Numbered from the stretch's first letter, positions 8,203 through 15,065 are shown. The stretch is 41,784 bases of DNA from Methylacidiphilales bacterium (GCA_021272315.1 JAJSLI010000002.1:1-41784); one strand, 5' to 3'. Notes: generated by a model not told the origin, from the letters alone. Translations and numbers: made by a program.

Positions 8203-8231
8203 GCGCCGCAGGCTGATCAAGCCTACGGCGC
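8203..8231. terminator. Strong stem-loop between convergent genes
   Basis: GCGCCG pairs with CGGCGC and AGGCT with AGCCT, separated by one C/A mismatch, around the 5-base loop GATCA. No T-tract follows on either strand. It may be a factor-dependent or bidirectional terminator, or a structured repeat. A smaller GCCGG/CCGGC stem lies just beyond. Confidence 0.4.
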
Positions 8232-8299
8232 GTGGGGGGTGCCGCGCACGGCAGCTTGTTGCCGGCGAAGCTTTACCGGCGTCTGCAAGACCTCATCGT

Positions 8300-8683
8300 C
8301 TAGCGATGGGAGGATCCGGAATGGCCATGTCCACCGCTGTCATGTCCGGCACTTGTTCCACTGTGACCGCTCGGGCTGCTGTGGCTACTGTGTCCGCTAC
8401 TTTCAAAATGGCTAACCTGGCTGCTGTACCGCGCATTTCCAGCATGACTGGCGTGGGAGTCACCATGCCTGCCATGGTAGCCGCCACCCCAATAACCATT
8501 ATACCAAGGATAGTACCCGGCACTATAGTAACCATAGACAGGACACTCACCGGGATAATAACAATATCCAGGCGGAGGCGGGGGTGGGCCTGGAAGAAAG
8601 AAGTCGATGGAGAACCCTGCCTTCGCTTGACCGGCACAGGCAAAGAATATTATTCCGGTTGCTAAAATTAATGTTGTTTTCAT
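8300..8683 (-). CDS. Small secreted Gly/His/Ser-rich protein
   Basis: 127 residues from the ATG at 8683, chosen because it opens a signal peptide (MKTTLILATGIIFFACAGQA). The longer frame upstream merely translates the palindrome box. After a polyproline stretch (PGPPPPPPGY) comes a Tyr/Gly-rich part, YYSAGYYPWYNGYWGGGYHG, and a tail dominated by Ser, Gly and His. It resembles other low-complexity envelope proteins of this block. The palindrome box at 8721-8740 ends 37 bp before the start codon. Function is unknown. Confidence 0.7.
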   Translation of the reverse strand: MKTTLILATGIIFFACAGQAKAGFSIDFFLPGPPPPPPGYCYYPGECPVYGYYSAGYYPWYNGYWGGGYHGRHGDSHASHAGNARYSSQVSHFESSGHSSHSSPSGHSGTSAGHDSGGHGHSGSSHR

Positions 8684-8720
8684 ATCGTGACCAAGAATAG
8701 GCCGAGCACGCACTCGACGC

Positions 8721-8740
8721 CATGGGGTGTTCACCCCATG
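8721..8740. promoter_or_regulatory. TGGGGT-N4-ACCCCA palindrome box 2
   Basis: CATGGGGTGTTCACCCCATG is a perfect 20-bp palindrome, 37 bp before the ATG at 8683 on the minus strand. There is no gene start at matching distance on the plus side. Confidence 0.65.
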
Positions 8741-8993
8741 ACTGGCGCGGAGTCAACTCAACAGGAGTCACCCATCGGTTAGAGGAGGAAGCGCCTTTTT
8801 AGCAGGAGCAGAAAGCTTGGGCTCCCTTGAACGGGGGCAATCCCAAACGGAATAACCGCCGGTCACAAAGTTGCAAGAAGTTTGCGCTGTCTTTGGCGTA
8901 GGCCCGTCCAAAACAGCGGCGCGGCCGGATGAATTATTTTTCACGATGGGTGTCATGGGTGTTGTTTGGTTTTTTATCGTTCCTTGAGGTGAT

Positions 8994-9164
8994 CTATTCG
9001 ACCATGCGACCACTTCCACGGAGTTTTCCCAACGCGAGCAAAGATACATGTCGTATCATTTTAACCGCGGGGAATCTGGAATTGAGACGAGAGGCACGAT
9101 TATTAAAAGGGAGGTGTTTGTCCGGGAGTGAATCCATTGGAGCGAAGGCGATTGGCGAAGTCAT
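8994..9164 (-). CDS. Possible small protein behind a palindrome box
   Basis: A 56-residue ORF from the ATG at 9164. The evidence is positional: palindrome box 3 ends exactly 34 bp before this ATG, the same spacing as at other box-linked genes. The protein is basic, without a signal peptide or known motif, and no good ribosome-binding site is visible. An overlapping frame (8768-9049, same strand) is about as open. The locus could be a decayed or frameshifted gene. Confidence 0.3.
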   Translation of the reverse strand: MTSPIAFAPMDSLPDKHLPFNNRASRLNSRFPAVKMIRHVSLLALGKLRGSGRMVE

Positions 9165-9198
9165 AAAACTGAGAGTAATCAAGAAACAGCTTTGCTCC

Positions 9199-9218
9199 TA
9201 TGGGGTGTGTACCCCAGT
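9199..9218. promoter_or_regulatory. Palindrome box 3 (variant)
   Basis: The core TGGGGT-GTGT-ACCCCA keeps both arms intact while the central four bases differ from the other boxes (GTTC or GTTT). The outer bases are less symmetric. It lies 34 bp before the ATG at 9164 on the minus strand. Confidence 0.55.
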
Positions 9219-9260
9219 AGGATTTGCTCTGAGCGAGAATTGGCATGGCATCCCCTCCCC

Positions 9261-9494
9261 TCACCGCCCCAGGGATTCGAAATCGGCGCGCCAACCGGCT
9301 GCACATTTAAGGATGACGGCGATCACTTTCGTTTTCACACCTGCGCATTTCGCATCGACGGCGTGCCCAACCTTCTCCCCATACAGCCACGTTTCGTCCC
9401 GTTCAACCTGGGCAATCAGGAGACGTTGCCAAGGATTAATCTGCCACGGTTCCAACGTTTGCTTCAAGGTGGCCGGGTCTGGTTCAGCGTTCAT
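9261..9494 (-). CDS. Small hypothetical protein, translationally coupled
   Basis: A 77-residue soluble protein. Its ATG overlaps the stop of the preceding minus-strand ORF in an ATGA arrangement, a classic sign of translational coupling. It is acidic at the N-terminus (MNAEPDPATLKQTLEPWQ) and has a mixed alpha/beta-looking middle (VERDETWLYGEKVGHAVDAK) and a Lys/Ile-rich end. No family recognised. It sits in a two-gene unit reading away from palindrome box 4. Confidence 0.45.
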   Translation of the reverse strand: MNAEPDPATLKQTLEPWQINPWQRLLIAQVERDETWLYGEKVGHAVDAKCAGVKTKVIAVILKCAAGWRADFESLGR

Positions 9495-9583
9495 TTTGCC
9501 CCGAGTCTTTTGAGGCTGGTTTTCTGCCCGGATGCGGCAGGCGCTTTGAGCTTTTGAATGGTTTCATAACCATTGTTACCCAT
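9491..9583 (-). CDS. Leader-size ORF upstream of and overlapping 9261-9494
   Basis: A 30-residue ORF (MGNNGYETIQKLKAPAASGQ...) whose stop shares bases with the next start (ATGA). The ATG at 9583 is 34 bp from palindrome box 4, the standard spacing. An alternative ATG at 9613 would begin almost inside the box and give 40 residues. It might act as a leader peptide or be a real micro-protein; the coupling and spacing are the only evidence. Confidence 0.35.
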   Translation of the reverse strand: MGNNGYETIQKLKAPAASGQKTSLKRLGAK

Positions 9584-9617
9584 CTGTTGCAGGTTAAGCG
9601 ATTTGGCGGTCATTCGC

Positions 9618-9637
9618 CATGGGGTGTTCACCCCATT
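9618..9637. promoter_or_regulatory. Palindrome box 4, between divergent small genes
   Basis: CATGGGGTGTTCACCCCATT, with an 18-bp perfect palindrome at 9619-9636. It is 34 bp from the plus-strand ATG at 9672 and 34 bp from the minus-strand ATG at 9583. Confidence 0.65.
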
Positions 9638-9671
9638 GGTAGGAATGGGGTCGCGGCGTAGGATCACAGTT

Positions 9672-9860
9672 ATGACCATGACCAAAACTTCCCTTCAACC
9701 CTCGACCGTGATCCTCTCCTGCCTCGCCGCCTTTGCGCTCCTCTCTCTTGCCGGCTGCGCCGATAATGACAGCCGTTCTTCCACCTCCAACTCTTCGACT
9801 GCGACGCTGTCCACGGACAGCAAGGACATGACCCACCGCAGCGATCAGACCGCACATTGA
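9672..9860 (+). CDS. Small lipoprotein
   Basis: 62 residues with a lipoprotein signal: a hydrophobic stretch (VILSCLAAFALLSLAGC) ending in the lipobox LAGC. The mature part is about 30 residues, rich in Ser, Thr and Asp. Start codons at 9672 and 9678 are both possible. A TAGGAT sequence lies about 10 bp upstream. Palindrome box 4 precedes it by 34 bp. The stop at 9858-9860 lies just before the next same-strand ORF, so the pair probably forms an operon. Function is unknown. Confidence 0.65.
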   Translation: MTMTKTSLQPSTVILSCLAAFALLSLAGCADNDSRSSTSNSSTATLSTDSKDMTHRSDQTAH

Positions 9861-9877
9861 CCGCGCACAAAGTGCCG

Positions 9878-10255
9878 ATGCCCCAGTCTTATCTGGCCAC
9901 GCTGGCCAAGGCATTCACCGATCTGCACGGATGCGAAGCCAGGCACGTTGAAACCGTGCCCGTCATCGAGTGCCTGGAGGGCAAGACGGTCTGGCGGGGT
10001 GAAGTGGAGGTCTTTGACCTGATCGGCCATCCTGAGGCGCGCAGGGGATATGCCTGGTCTTACGACAAGAAATCGGAAAGCGAGACTGTGGCGGTGCTGG
10101 GATTGCCACCCGTCTCGTCCCCTCTGACAGCGGTCCACGCCGCCCGAGTTGGACTCACTAAAAGTAAAAAGAAGGGTTCGCGCACGGGCGACCTTTATAA
10201 GCGCTATTTTCGCTCAAAAGAGGCATCGGGCGATCTTCACAGCAAGCCGTGCTGA
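9878..10255 (+). CDS. Conserved-looking small soluble protein
   Basis: 125 residues from the ATG at 9878; a TTG at 9857 overlapping the lipoprotein stop would add seven. The middle reads like a compact alpha/beta domain: LHGCEARHVETVPVIECLEGKTVW, then GEVEVFDLIGHPEARRGYAW and VAVLGLPPVSSPLTAVHAA. The last 30 residues are highly basic and may come from a frameshift or read-through beyond the original end near AVHAA. No domain name can be assigned. It lies downstream of the lipoprotein and box 4 on the same strand. Confidence 0.6.
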   Translation: MPQSYLATLAKAFTDLHGCEARHVETVPVIECLEGKTVWRGEVEVFDLIGHPEARRGYAWSYDKKSESETVAVLGLPPVSSPLTAVHAARVGLTKSKKKGSRTGDLYKRYFRSKEASGDLHSKPC

Positions 10256-10304
10256 AATCGAAGCGGACCCTGCCCGAAGAGGTTCCGTTCCGTACGGCGA
10301 GGAC

Positions 10305-10529
10305 TCAGGCAAGGCTTTCCACGAGCGCGCCCGTCAACTCAGATTCCTCGACGGCCTCGTCATCAAAAATAATCGGTTCCATGGGGGGTTCGGAGGCAAC
10401 CAGTTCTTCGGCTTCAACCAACTCCCGGGCTTCGAGCCAATGCTGCAAAGCGCGTCCCTCCGGGCGGCCTTCAGACAGGTAAATGCAATAGGCGAGGGAT
10501 TCGATCATTTGATGTTCGCTGGAATTCAT
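10305..10529 (-). CDS. DUF2934 family protein
   Basis: 74 residues from the ATG at 10529. The signature of the DUF2934 family is clear: IESLAYCIYLSEGRPEGRAL followed by QHWLEARELV. The family motif is a hydrophobic helix, then an acidic residue-G-R-P-E-G and H/DWLxAE. An acidic tail follows. The frame is open further upstream, to a GTG at 10595 and an ATG at 10553. No start has a strong ribosome-binding site, so the 5' end is uncertain. DUF2934 proteins are small and uncharacterised. Confidence 0.72.
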   Translation of the reverse strand: MNSSEHQMIESLAYCIYLSEGRPEGRALQHWLEARELVEAEELVASEPPMEPIIFDDEAVEESELTGALVESLA

Positions 10530-10685
10530 GTGTGTAAGAGGATTGACCCCGGCCATGGCGACGATGTTCAAATTGAACGGTAACACTTGGGTCACGGAAT
10601 GGCGGATTCGCGGTGTCAGGAGCGAAACGACCGGCCTGCGCTCGGAGTCCCGCCAACGCGGGCAACTTGGAAAAGCGCGCCGACT

Positions 10686-11462
10686 TTACGGCTTCGCCGC
10701 GGGCTCACTGGGGAGCGCGAACTGGCTGAGCATCTGGAGAGCCTTGTCGAAGGAGCCGGTCGCCTCGGCAAAGCGGAGGAATTTGACCCGTTCCACGTTG
10801 ATCTCCGGCGGCGTCGGCGGCGTCTTCAGGATTTGCATCGTCTCGGCAATGTAGTCTTCCACGGACATGTAGTGGGGATTGTCCGCATGGCGGCCGGGCG
10901 TGAGGTCGGTCGCCACGGCCGGCGGAATGATTTCGATGACCTCGACCGGCGTACCCTGGAGGTGGACGCGCAGCGATACCGTGTAGGAGTGGAGGGCGGC
11001 CTTGGTGGCCGAATAGGTGGGCGTGCTTGGGAACGGAACGAAAGCCAGCCCGGAGGAAACATTGATGATGGCGGCGCCCGGCTGCTTCTGGAGTTGGGGC
11101 AAAAGCGCCGCGGTCAGGCGGATGGGGCCGAGCAGGTTGGTGGTGATGATGGCTTCGGCATCGGCCACCTGCGGGGCCTTGAGGTTTTCCGGTCGCATGA
11201 TGCCGGCGTTGTTGATCAGGACGTTGAGCGTGGGATGAAGCTCGGTCACTTTCGCGGCAAAGGACTGGATGGCCCTGGGATCGTCGATGTCGAGCGTCAA
11301 GGAGGCCATGCCCGGATTGGCGTCTGTAACTTTTTCCAAAACATGCCGGCGTCGGCCCGCAATGATGACTTTGTTGCCAAGAGCGTGAAAAGCTTCGGCC
11401 AGTCCCCGGCCAATGCCGGAACCGCCGCCGGTAATGAGAATGGTGTTATGGGTGAGTTTCAT
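10686..11462 (-). CDS. SDR family oxidoreductase (DltE-like)
   Basis: A 258-residue classical short-chain dehydrogenase/reductase. Visible landmarks are the NAD(P) loop TGGGSGIG (residues 11-18), an arginine pair after the second strand (AGRRR, hinting at NADP), NNAG near residue 85, the catalytic Ser in NVSSG near 135, and YSATK near 149-153. The C-terminal half matches DltE-like reductases. It acts on an unknown carbonyl or alcohol substrate in the cytoplasm. It is flanked by the DUF2934 gene and the GlsB-like gene on the same strand, with about 90 bp or more between them. Confidence 0.9.
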   Translation of the reverse strand: MKLTHNTILITGGGSGIGRGLAEAFHALGNKVIIAGRRRHVLEKVTDANPGMASLTLDIDDPRAIQSFAAKVTELHPTLNVLINNAGIMRPENLKAPQVADAEAIITTNLLGPIRLTAALLPQLQKQPGAAIINVSSGLAFVPFPSTPTYSATKAALHSYTVSLRVHLQGTPVEVIEIIPPAVATDLTPGRHADNPHYMSVEDYIAETMQILKTPPTPPEINVERVKFLRFAEATGSFDKALQMLSQFALPSEPAAKP

Positions 11463-11555
11463 CGTGGTTGCAGGTTAAGACTTTTGCACAACAAGTCTGT
11501 TCGCGTTTTCCACCAACCGCAAATTCAAAAGTTACGCGGCACTGGATCACGCCGT

Positions 11556-11858
11556 CTACGACGAGCCATGAGGCGACAGGAACGTCATGTCATCGAACTT
11601 GAAGCCGGGGAAGTAATGAAGCATGACGTAGAGCACAATAACGGCTCCAACAATGGACATGAAAAATCCCGCCGGATGAAAAAAGGCGCCATCCCTTGGC
11701 CGGGAAAAAATCCGCGCGATCAACCCGCCAACCACAGAGCCTCCAATGCCAACGAGGGTGGTTTCGATAAAACCCATGTGTTGCACCGCCGGCATCACAT
11801 GCCGCGCAATGAGACCAACGACAAAACCGACGATAATCGACCAGAGAATGTGGAACAT
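11556..11858 (-). CDS. GlsB/YeaQ/YmgE-family stress-response membrane protein
   Basis: 100 residues with three hydrophobic helices and glycine-rich helix motifs: SIIVGFVVGLIARHVMP (about 7-23), GIGGSVVGGLIARIF (about 37-51) and FMSIVGAVIVLYVMLHYF (about 66-83). These are diagnostic of the transglycosylase-associated/GlsB-YeaQ family, small inner-membrane proteins commonly induced by general or envelope stress. Palindrome box 5 lies 37 bp before the start. This is the one box-linked gene with a recognisable family, so it is the best hint that the boxes mark stress genes. Confidence 0.88.
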   Translation of the reverse strand: MFHILWSIIVGFVVGLIARHVMPAVQHMGFIETTLVGIGGSVVGGLIARIFSRPRDGAFFHPAGFFMSIVGAVIVLYVMLHYFPGFKFDDMTFLSPHGSS

Positions 11859-11895
11859 AATTCATTGAACTTTGTCTTGGCAGCCGCGCTCACAC

Positions 11896-11915
11896 CATGG
11901 GGTGTTCACCCCATA
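11896..11915. promoter_or_regulatory. Palindrome box 5, between divergent genes
   Basis: CCATGGGGTGTTCACCCCAT with an 18-bp perfect palindrome at 11897-11914. It is 37 bp from the minus-strand start at 11858 and 32 bp from the plus-strand start at 11948, so one site could control both genes. Confidence 0.65.
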
Positions 11916-11947
11916 TCTGCCGTCTCCGGTATGGATTAGCGTGAGAC

Positions 11948-12151
11948 ATGTCCGATCCAAGAAACGTAGCGCACGATAAAAAAATTATTCACGAGAAGCA
12001 GAAGCACGGGGAGAATTTGGCCAAGGGAGCGGCCCACATTCCCCAGCCGGGGAAGAAGACGGCTCATGAGGGGGTTCACGGCGCCCACACCGAGACTGTG
12101 GCCGAGGAAGCGGGCGGCAACGGCGTTGGTGTTATTGACCCCAAAGAGTAG
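11948..12151 (+). CDS. Small hydrophilic His/Lys/Glu-rich protein
   Basis: 67 residues, no membrane segment, rich in His, Lys, Glu and Gly (for example HEKQKHGENLAKGAAHIPQP). It is likely disordered and resembles LEA- or KGG-type stress proteins in composition only; no family match is claimed. The start lies 32 bp after palindrome box 5 and diverges from the GlsB-like gene. The next gene begins 9 bp after the stop, so the two form an operon. Confidence 0.65.
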   Translation: MSDPRNVAHDKKIIHEKQKHGENLAKGAAHIPQPGKKTAHEGVHGAHTETVAEEAGGNGVGVIDPKE

Positions 12152-12160
12152 GGCTTCGTC

Positions 12161-12373
12161 ATGGGCAAACATCACCATCACCCGAACGAAGGTCACGGCG
12201 ACGGCAATTCGCCTCGCTCGTTCCGAGGCCATCTTCATCACAACCGGTTCTTTTACGTCTCAGGTGTTTTCATCCTGGTCGCCCTGCTTGCCTTTATTTT
12301 TTCAGGCAACCTGACCTGGCAGTTCAGCGCATCGGCTCCCCAATCGAAGCCGTTGATCGGCGCCACGAAATAA
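12161..12373 (+). CDS. Small single-span membrane protein with His-rich N-terminus
   Basis: 70 residues. The N-terminal 28 residues are rich in His and Gly (MGKHHHHPNEGHGDG), followed by one transmembrane helix (FFYVSGVFILVALLAFIFSG, about residues 31-50) and a short tail. The cluster of histidines in front of a membrane anchor suggests metal binding. It is co-oriented and nearly contiguous with the preceding hydrophilic gene, so it too would be under box 5. No family recognised. Confidence 0.65.
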   Translation: MGKHHHHPNEGHGDGNSPRSFRGHLHHNRFFYVSGVFILVALLAFIFSGNLTWQFSASAPQSKPLIGATK

Positions 12374-12397
12374 AGCCGCTCAAAGTCTTCCCTTCGT

Positions 12398-12436
12398 GTG
12401 AAAAATGGGGACTGGTACGGCTTCCCTCTTTCAGGG
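12398..12436. repeat. Family A REP half-site, reverse orientation
   Basis: AAAAATGGGGACTGGTACGGC is the reverse complement of the conserved right arm seen at 3428 and 16141. It lies in the leader of the DUF1638 gene, where a solo arm could form part of the transcript. Confidence 0.55.
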
Positions 12437-12454
12437 AGGATTTGAGCCGCTAAG

Positions 12455-13186
12455 ATGAAGATTCTAAATCTGAAGATCATCGCCTGCAATGTCATGTGGC
12501 GGGAACTCTGCTACTACGCCTCCCAGTCGCCCAACAAGTTTGAGTTTAATTTCCTGCCCTGGGGACTTCACCGCGATCCCCGGCAACTTCATGCGGAAGT
12601 GCAAAAGGCGGTTGATGCGACGTCCGACGCCTTTGATGCCATTCTCCTGGGATATGGATTATGCAGCAAGGGCGTTGAAGGCATTTCAGCCCACAAGACC
12701 CGGCTGGTCATTACCAGGGGGCACGACTGCATAACGTGTTTCCTTGGCTCAAAGACTCGCTACCGGGAATACTTCGATTCGCATCCCGGGACCTATTGGT
12801 ACACTCCGGGCTGGATCGAGAACCACCTTTCTCCAGGAAAGGAAAGATATGAAACGATCTTTGAGGAGTACAAAAAGAAGTTTGGAGAGGACGATGCCGA
12901 GTATTTAATGGAGATGGAACAAGGCTGGTTCAAACAATACACGACCGCGGCCTATGTGGATCTTGGCGTGGGCGACGGCGAGCCCTACAAGGAGTACACC
13001 CGCCGGTGCGCTAAATGGCTGGATTGGCACTACGATGAGATCAAGGGAGATTCCTCGCTGTTCAGGCGTTTCGTTGGCGGAGATTGGAACACCGACGAGT
13101 TCCTGATCGTGGAACCGGGCCACCAGATTGAAGCGACAAACGATGAGGCTATTGTGCGTTCCGTACCTACCGTCGAGGCGACCTGA
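12455..13186 (+). CDS. DUF1638 family protein
   Basis: 243 residues. Family landmarks are the N-terminal KILNLKIIACNVMWRELCYY, the Cys-containing GYGLCSKGVEG near residue 70, and RGHDCITCFLGSKTRYREYF near 88. The conserved cysteines and the HDC motif suggest a metal or cofactor site. DUF1638 proteins are uncharacterised and are often found with corrinoid methyltransferase components; here no such neighbours are adjacent. The URO-D-like gene is 20 kb away. The downstream neighbour is an unrelated NlpC/P60 gene. Confidence 0.82.
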   Translation: MKILNLKIIACNVMWRELCYYASQSPNKFEFNFLPWGLHRDPRQLHAEVQKAVDATSDAFDAILLGYGLCSKGVEGISAHKTRLVITRGHDCITCFLGSKTRYREYFDSHPGTYWYTPGWIENHLSPGKERYETIFEEYKKKFGEDDAEYLMEMEQGWFKQYTTAAYVDLGVGDGEPYKEYTRRCAKWLDWHYDEIKGDSSLFRRFVGGDWNTDEFLIVEPGHQIEATNDEAIVRSVPTVEAT

Positions 13187-13202
13187 CGCTACTTCATCTT
13201 AA

Positions 13203-13290
13203 AAGGCTCGATCCGTCGTATTGATACAAAGTTGCGTGGCGGCGGGGTCCATACTCAGCGGCCAATCCGTACTGATCCCTTACAAGATTG
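13203..13290. repeat. REP-like element, family B copy (diverged)
   Basis: Contains TCGTATTGATACAAAGTTGC, matching GTATTGACACAAAGTTRC of the copies at 14176 and 19363. The ends (GGCTCGATCC and GTACTGATCCCTTA) are weakly inverted. Confidence 0.5.
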
Positions 13291-13322
13291 CATCGAGGAT
13301 GGCGCCGTTTTAGTCTATTTTG

Positions 13323-14159
13323 ATGATCAATTCATGTCGTGACGGACTGATCATGATTTTTCTGACGGTTGCGATGTCTATTTCCAATGCCGGTTGGGCC
13401 CAGACCAGCGAGGGAGTGATGACCGATTCCGGACCGCAGGCGGGTTTGAACGGGATAAACCATTCGTCACCGGCCAACGTCCCATCGACCGCTGCGCCAA
13501 ATCCTGAAACATTGCCAGCCCTCCCACCTGCACCGGAGCCGGTGGCGCAAAACCATGTAGCCAGTCTTGCCACTTCGGACCTGAGGGAGTACGAAGCGCA
13601 GCCGCCCGAGGTGAAGCGGCTGATTGCGAGCGCCCTGGAACTGACGAACCTGAATCTCGGGTACAAATACGGTTCCTCCGATCCGAAAAACGGCGGGATG
13701 GATTGTTCGGGGACGGTCTATTATCTTTTGAACGAGGCCGGCCTGAAGGATGTCCCGCGCGACGCCAGCGAGATGTACCGATGGGTCTGGACGCAGGGTC
13801 GGTTCCGGGCCGTGGTCAGCCCGAATGACGACACGTTTGAGCTCGCCCTGCTGAAGCCGGGTGATTTGCTTTTCTGGACGGGCACCTACCAGGTCAACCG
13901 CGATCCGCCCGTGACGCATGTGATGATTTATCTGGGCATCAACCGGCATAGCGGTCGCCGCGTCATGGTGGGAGCGAGCGAAGGGCGCCGGTTCGAAGGT
14001 AAATCGCGGTATGGCGTGAGCGTCTTCGATTTTACGATACCCGGACTAAAACGTCATTCCAATCCGGCGGTGGACGCTTCTTCTGAGGCGAACCTCATGT
14101 CGCGGTTTATTGGTTACGGTTCCATTCCCGGTCTGACGCTGTCGGATCGCGTTGAATAA
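13323..14159 (+). CDS. Secreted NlpC/P60-family peptidoglycan hydrolase
   Basis: About 278 residues with an N-terminal signal peptide (MIFLTVAMSISNAGWA), a Pro/Ala-rich linker, and a C-terminal NlpC/P60 domain from about residue 95. The catalytic Cys is in GGMDCSGTVYYLL and the His in PVTHVMIYLG. The motif GDLLFWTG between them is typical. These papain-like enzymes cleave stem-peptide bonds such as gamma-D-Glu-DAP in the wall. The start at 13323 gives a slightly long leader; the ATG at 13353 is a reasonable alternative. Fold and active site are convincing. Confidence 0.88.
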   Translation: MINSCRDGLIMIFLTVAMSISNAGWAQTSEGVMTDSGPQAGLNGINHSSPANVPSTAAPNPETLPALPPAPEPVAQNHVASLATSDLREYEAQPPEVKRLIASALELTNLNLGYKYGSSDPKNGGMDCSGTVYYLLNEAGLKDVPRDASEMYRWVWTQGRFRAVVSPNDDTFELALLKPGDLLFWTGTYQVNRDPPVTHVMIYLGINRHSGRRVMVGASEGRRFEGKSRYGVSVFDFTIPGLKRHSNPAVDASSEANLMSRFIGYGSIPGLTLSDRVE

Positions 14160-14175
14160 GCAACGGTGTGATGGG

Positions 14176-14250
14176 AGCAGTCCATGGTATTGACACAAAG
14201 TTACGAGGCAGCAGTGTAAATGTAAATACGAAGGGCCGACCCCTTTATGA
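14176..14250. repeat. REP-like inverted repeat, family B, full copy
   Basis: Left end GCAGTCCATGGTATTGACAC and right end GTAAATACGAAGGGCCGACC are imperfect inverted repeats. Together they give a roughly 75-bp element lying between two genes. The same arrangement is seen at 19363-19443. Confidence 0.65.
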
Positions 14251-14272
14251 ATTTTCCACCCCTGGCGTTTCC

Positions 14273-14419
14273 ATGAAACAAATTTTAATCCTGATATGTG
14301 CCTTGCTGGTTTGCGGCTGTGCCGATTACTCGGTTAGTCCAAGCGTCAATGGAATCAAAAGTCCCAACGACCTTGTCCCTCAGCCTTTCCCCGACCCCAA
14401 GCCCGATTCCCAGAACTAA
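14273..14419 (+). CDS. Very small lipoprotein
   Basis: 48 residues from the ATG at 14273; upstream frame bases belong to the family B repeat. MKQILILICALLVCGC is a complete lipoprotein signal with lipobox VCGC. The mature part is about 32 residues ending in a Pro/Asp-rich tail (PFPDPKPDSQN). Small lipoproteins of this entericidin-like size occur in many envelopes; function is unknown. The next gene starts 34 bp after the stop. Confidence 0.62.
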   Translation: MKQILILICALLVCGCADYSVSPSVNGIKSPNDLVPQPFPDPKPDSQN

Positions 14420-14453
14420 TTTTGAGACAGGTTCCAAGAACGACACGGTTTTC

Positions 14454-14984
14454 ATGAAAACGCGCACCCTGTTTTCGGTGGTTTTACTTTTGGCTTTGGG
14501 CATGGGAGTTTCGCGCGCGAACCTCGGCGAAACGGAAGCCCAATGCATCGCGAGATACGGCAACGAGACGGATTTACAAGATCACTTTGGCTACGATGTC
14601 GTCGGTGACAAAGCGGTTACATTCCAGGTCAAGACCGTCGACGCCTCCCTTGACATCAAGGTCATATTTTTCAACGGAGTGGCCTCCCATGAAGTGTTCA
14701 CCAACGCCGATGCCGCCGGCGGCTTATCGGAAGATCAGATGAAAACCATTCTTAATTCTGAAAACGGAGCTTTAAAATGGAGCAGGCGAAATTCCGTTGA
14801 TCATTCGGATCTCGCGGGTGATCTCTCTCGAGCCGAGGATTGGTTGAGGAGCGATGGCGCGACGGCCAGGTTCTGGCTCTCCGGGACAGCCGCTTCCGGG
14901 AAGTTAACGGGCGAAATCGAGCTTTCCACCAAAGAATACAGTCTAGCCCAGCGGAATCTCGACAAGCAGGATGGCACCAACTGA
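14454..14984 (+). CDS. Secreted LGETE-family protein, paralogue of 16341
   Basis: 176 residues from the ATG at 14454, which opens a signal peptide (TLFSVVLLLALGMGVSRA). The mature start NLGETEAQCIARYG matches RLGETESAVVARYG in the protein at 16341-16820. Both also share a beta-strand plus turn (KVIFFNGVASHEV versus TVTLINGVSAGEL) and similar C-terminal layout. This points to one secreted family of unknown function with two copies within 2 kb. It probably folds as a compact periplasmic domain. Confidence 0.75.
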   Translation: MKTRTLFSVVLLLALGMGVSRANLGETEAQCIARYGNETDLQDHFGYDVVGDKAVTFQVKTVDASLDIKVIFFNGVASHEVFTNADAAGGLSEDQMKTILNSENGALKWSRRNSVDHSDLAGDLSRAEDWLRSDGATARFWLSGTAASGKLTGEIELSTKEYSLAQRNLDKQDGTN

Positions 14985-15002
14985 TGCGCCTTCTTATTTC
15001 TC

Positions 15003-15031
15003 TGGGGAACCGTGCCTGTTCCCGTTTTCAT
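15003..15031. repeat. Family A REP half-site
   Basis: GGGGAACCGTGCCTGTTCCC followed by GTTTTC matches the left/right arm consensus (compare GGGGAACCGTGCCTGTCCCC at 16133). It can itself form a short hairpin. It lies between two convergent genes. Confidence 0.55.
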
Positions 15032-15065
15032 CTCCCCATGGGCGCAAACCAGCTTTGAGGGTCGC

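Noticed and set aside
8768-9049. 93-codon minus-strand ORF overlapping 8994-9164
   Set aside because: No box spacing, ribosome-binding site or motif supports it. It may be a fragment of a decayed gene but cannot be called.
8929-9513. 194-codon plus-strand frame
   Set aside because: It crosses a palindrome box and has no ribosome-binding site, no domain and unlikely composition. The minus strand shows coupled ORFs in the same place.
10587-11939. 450-codon plus-strand frame opposite the SDR and GlsB-like genes
   Set aside because: Low-complexity Gly/Arg/His shadow; both minus-strand genes are well supported, and the frame also translates a palindrome box.
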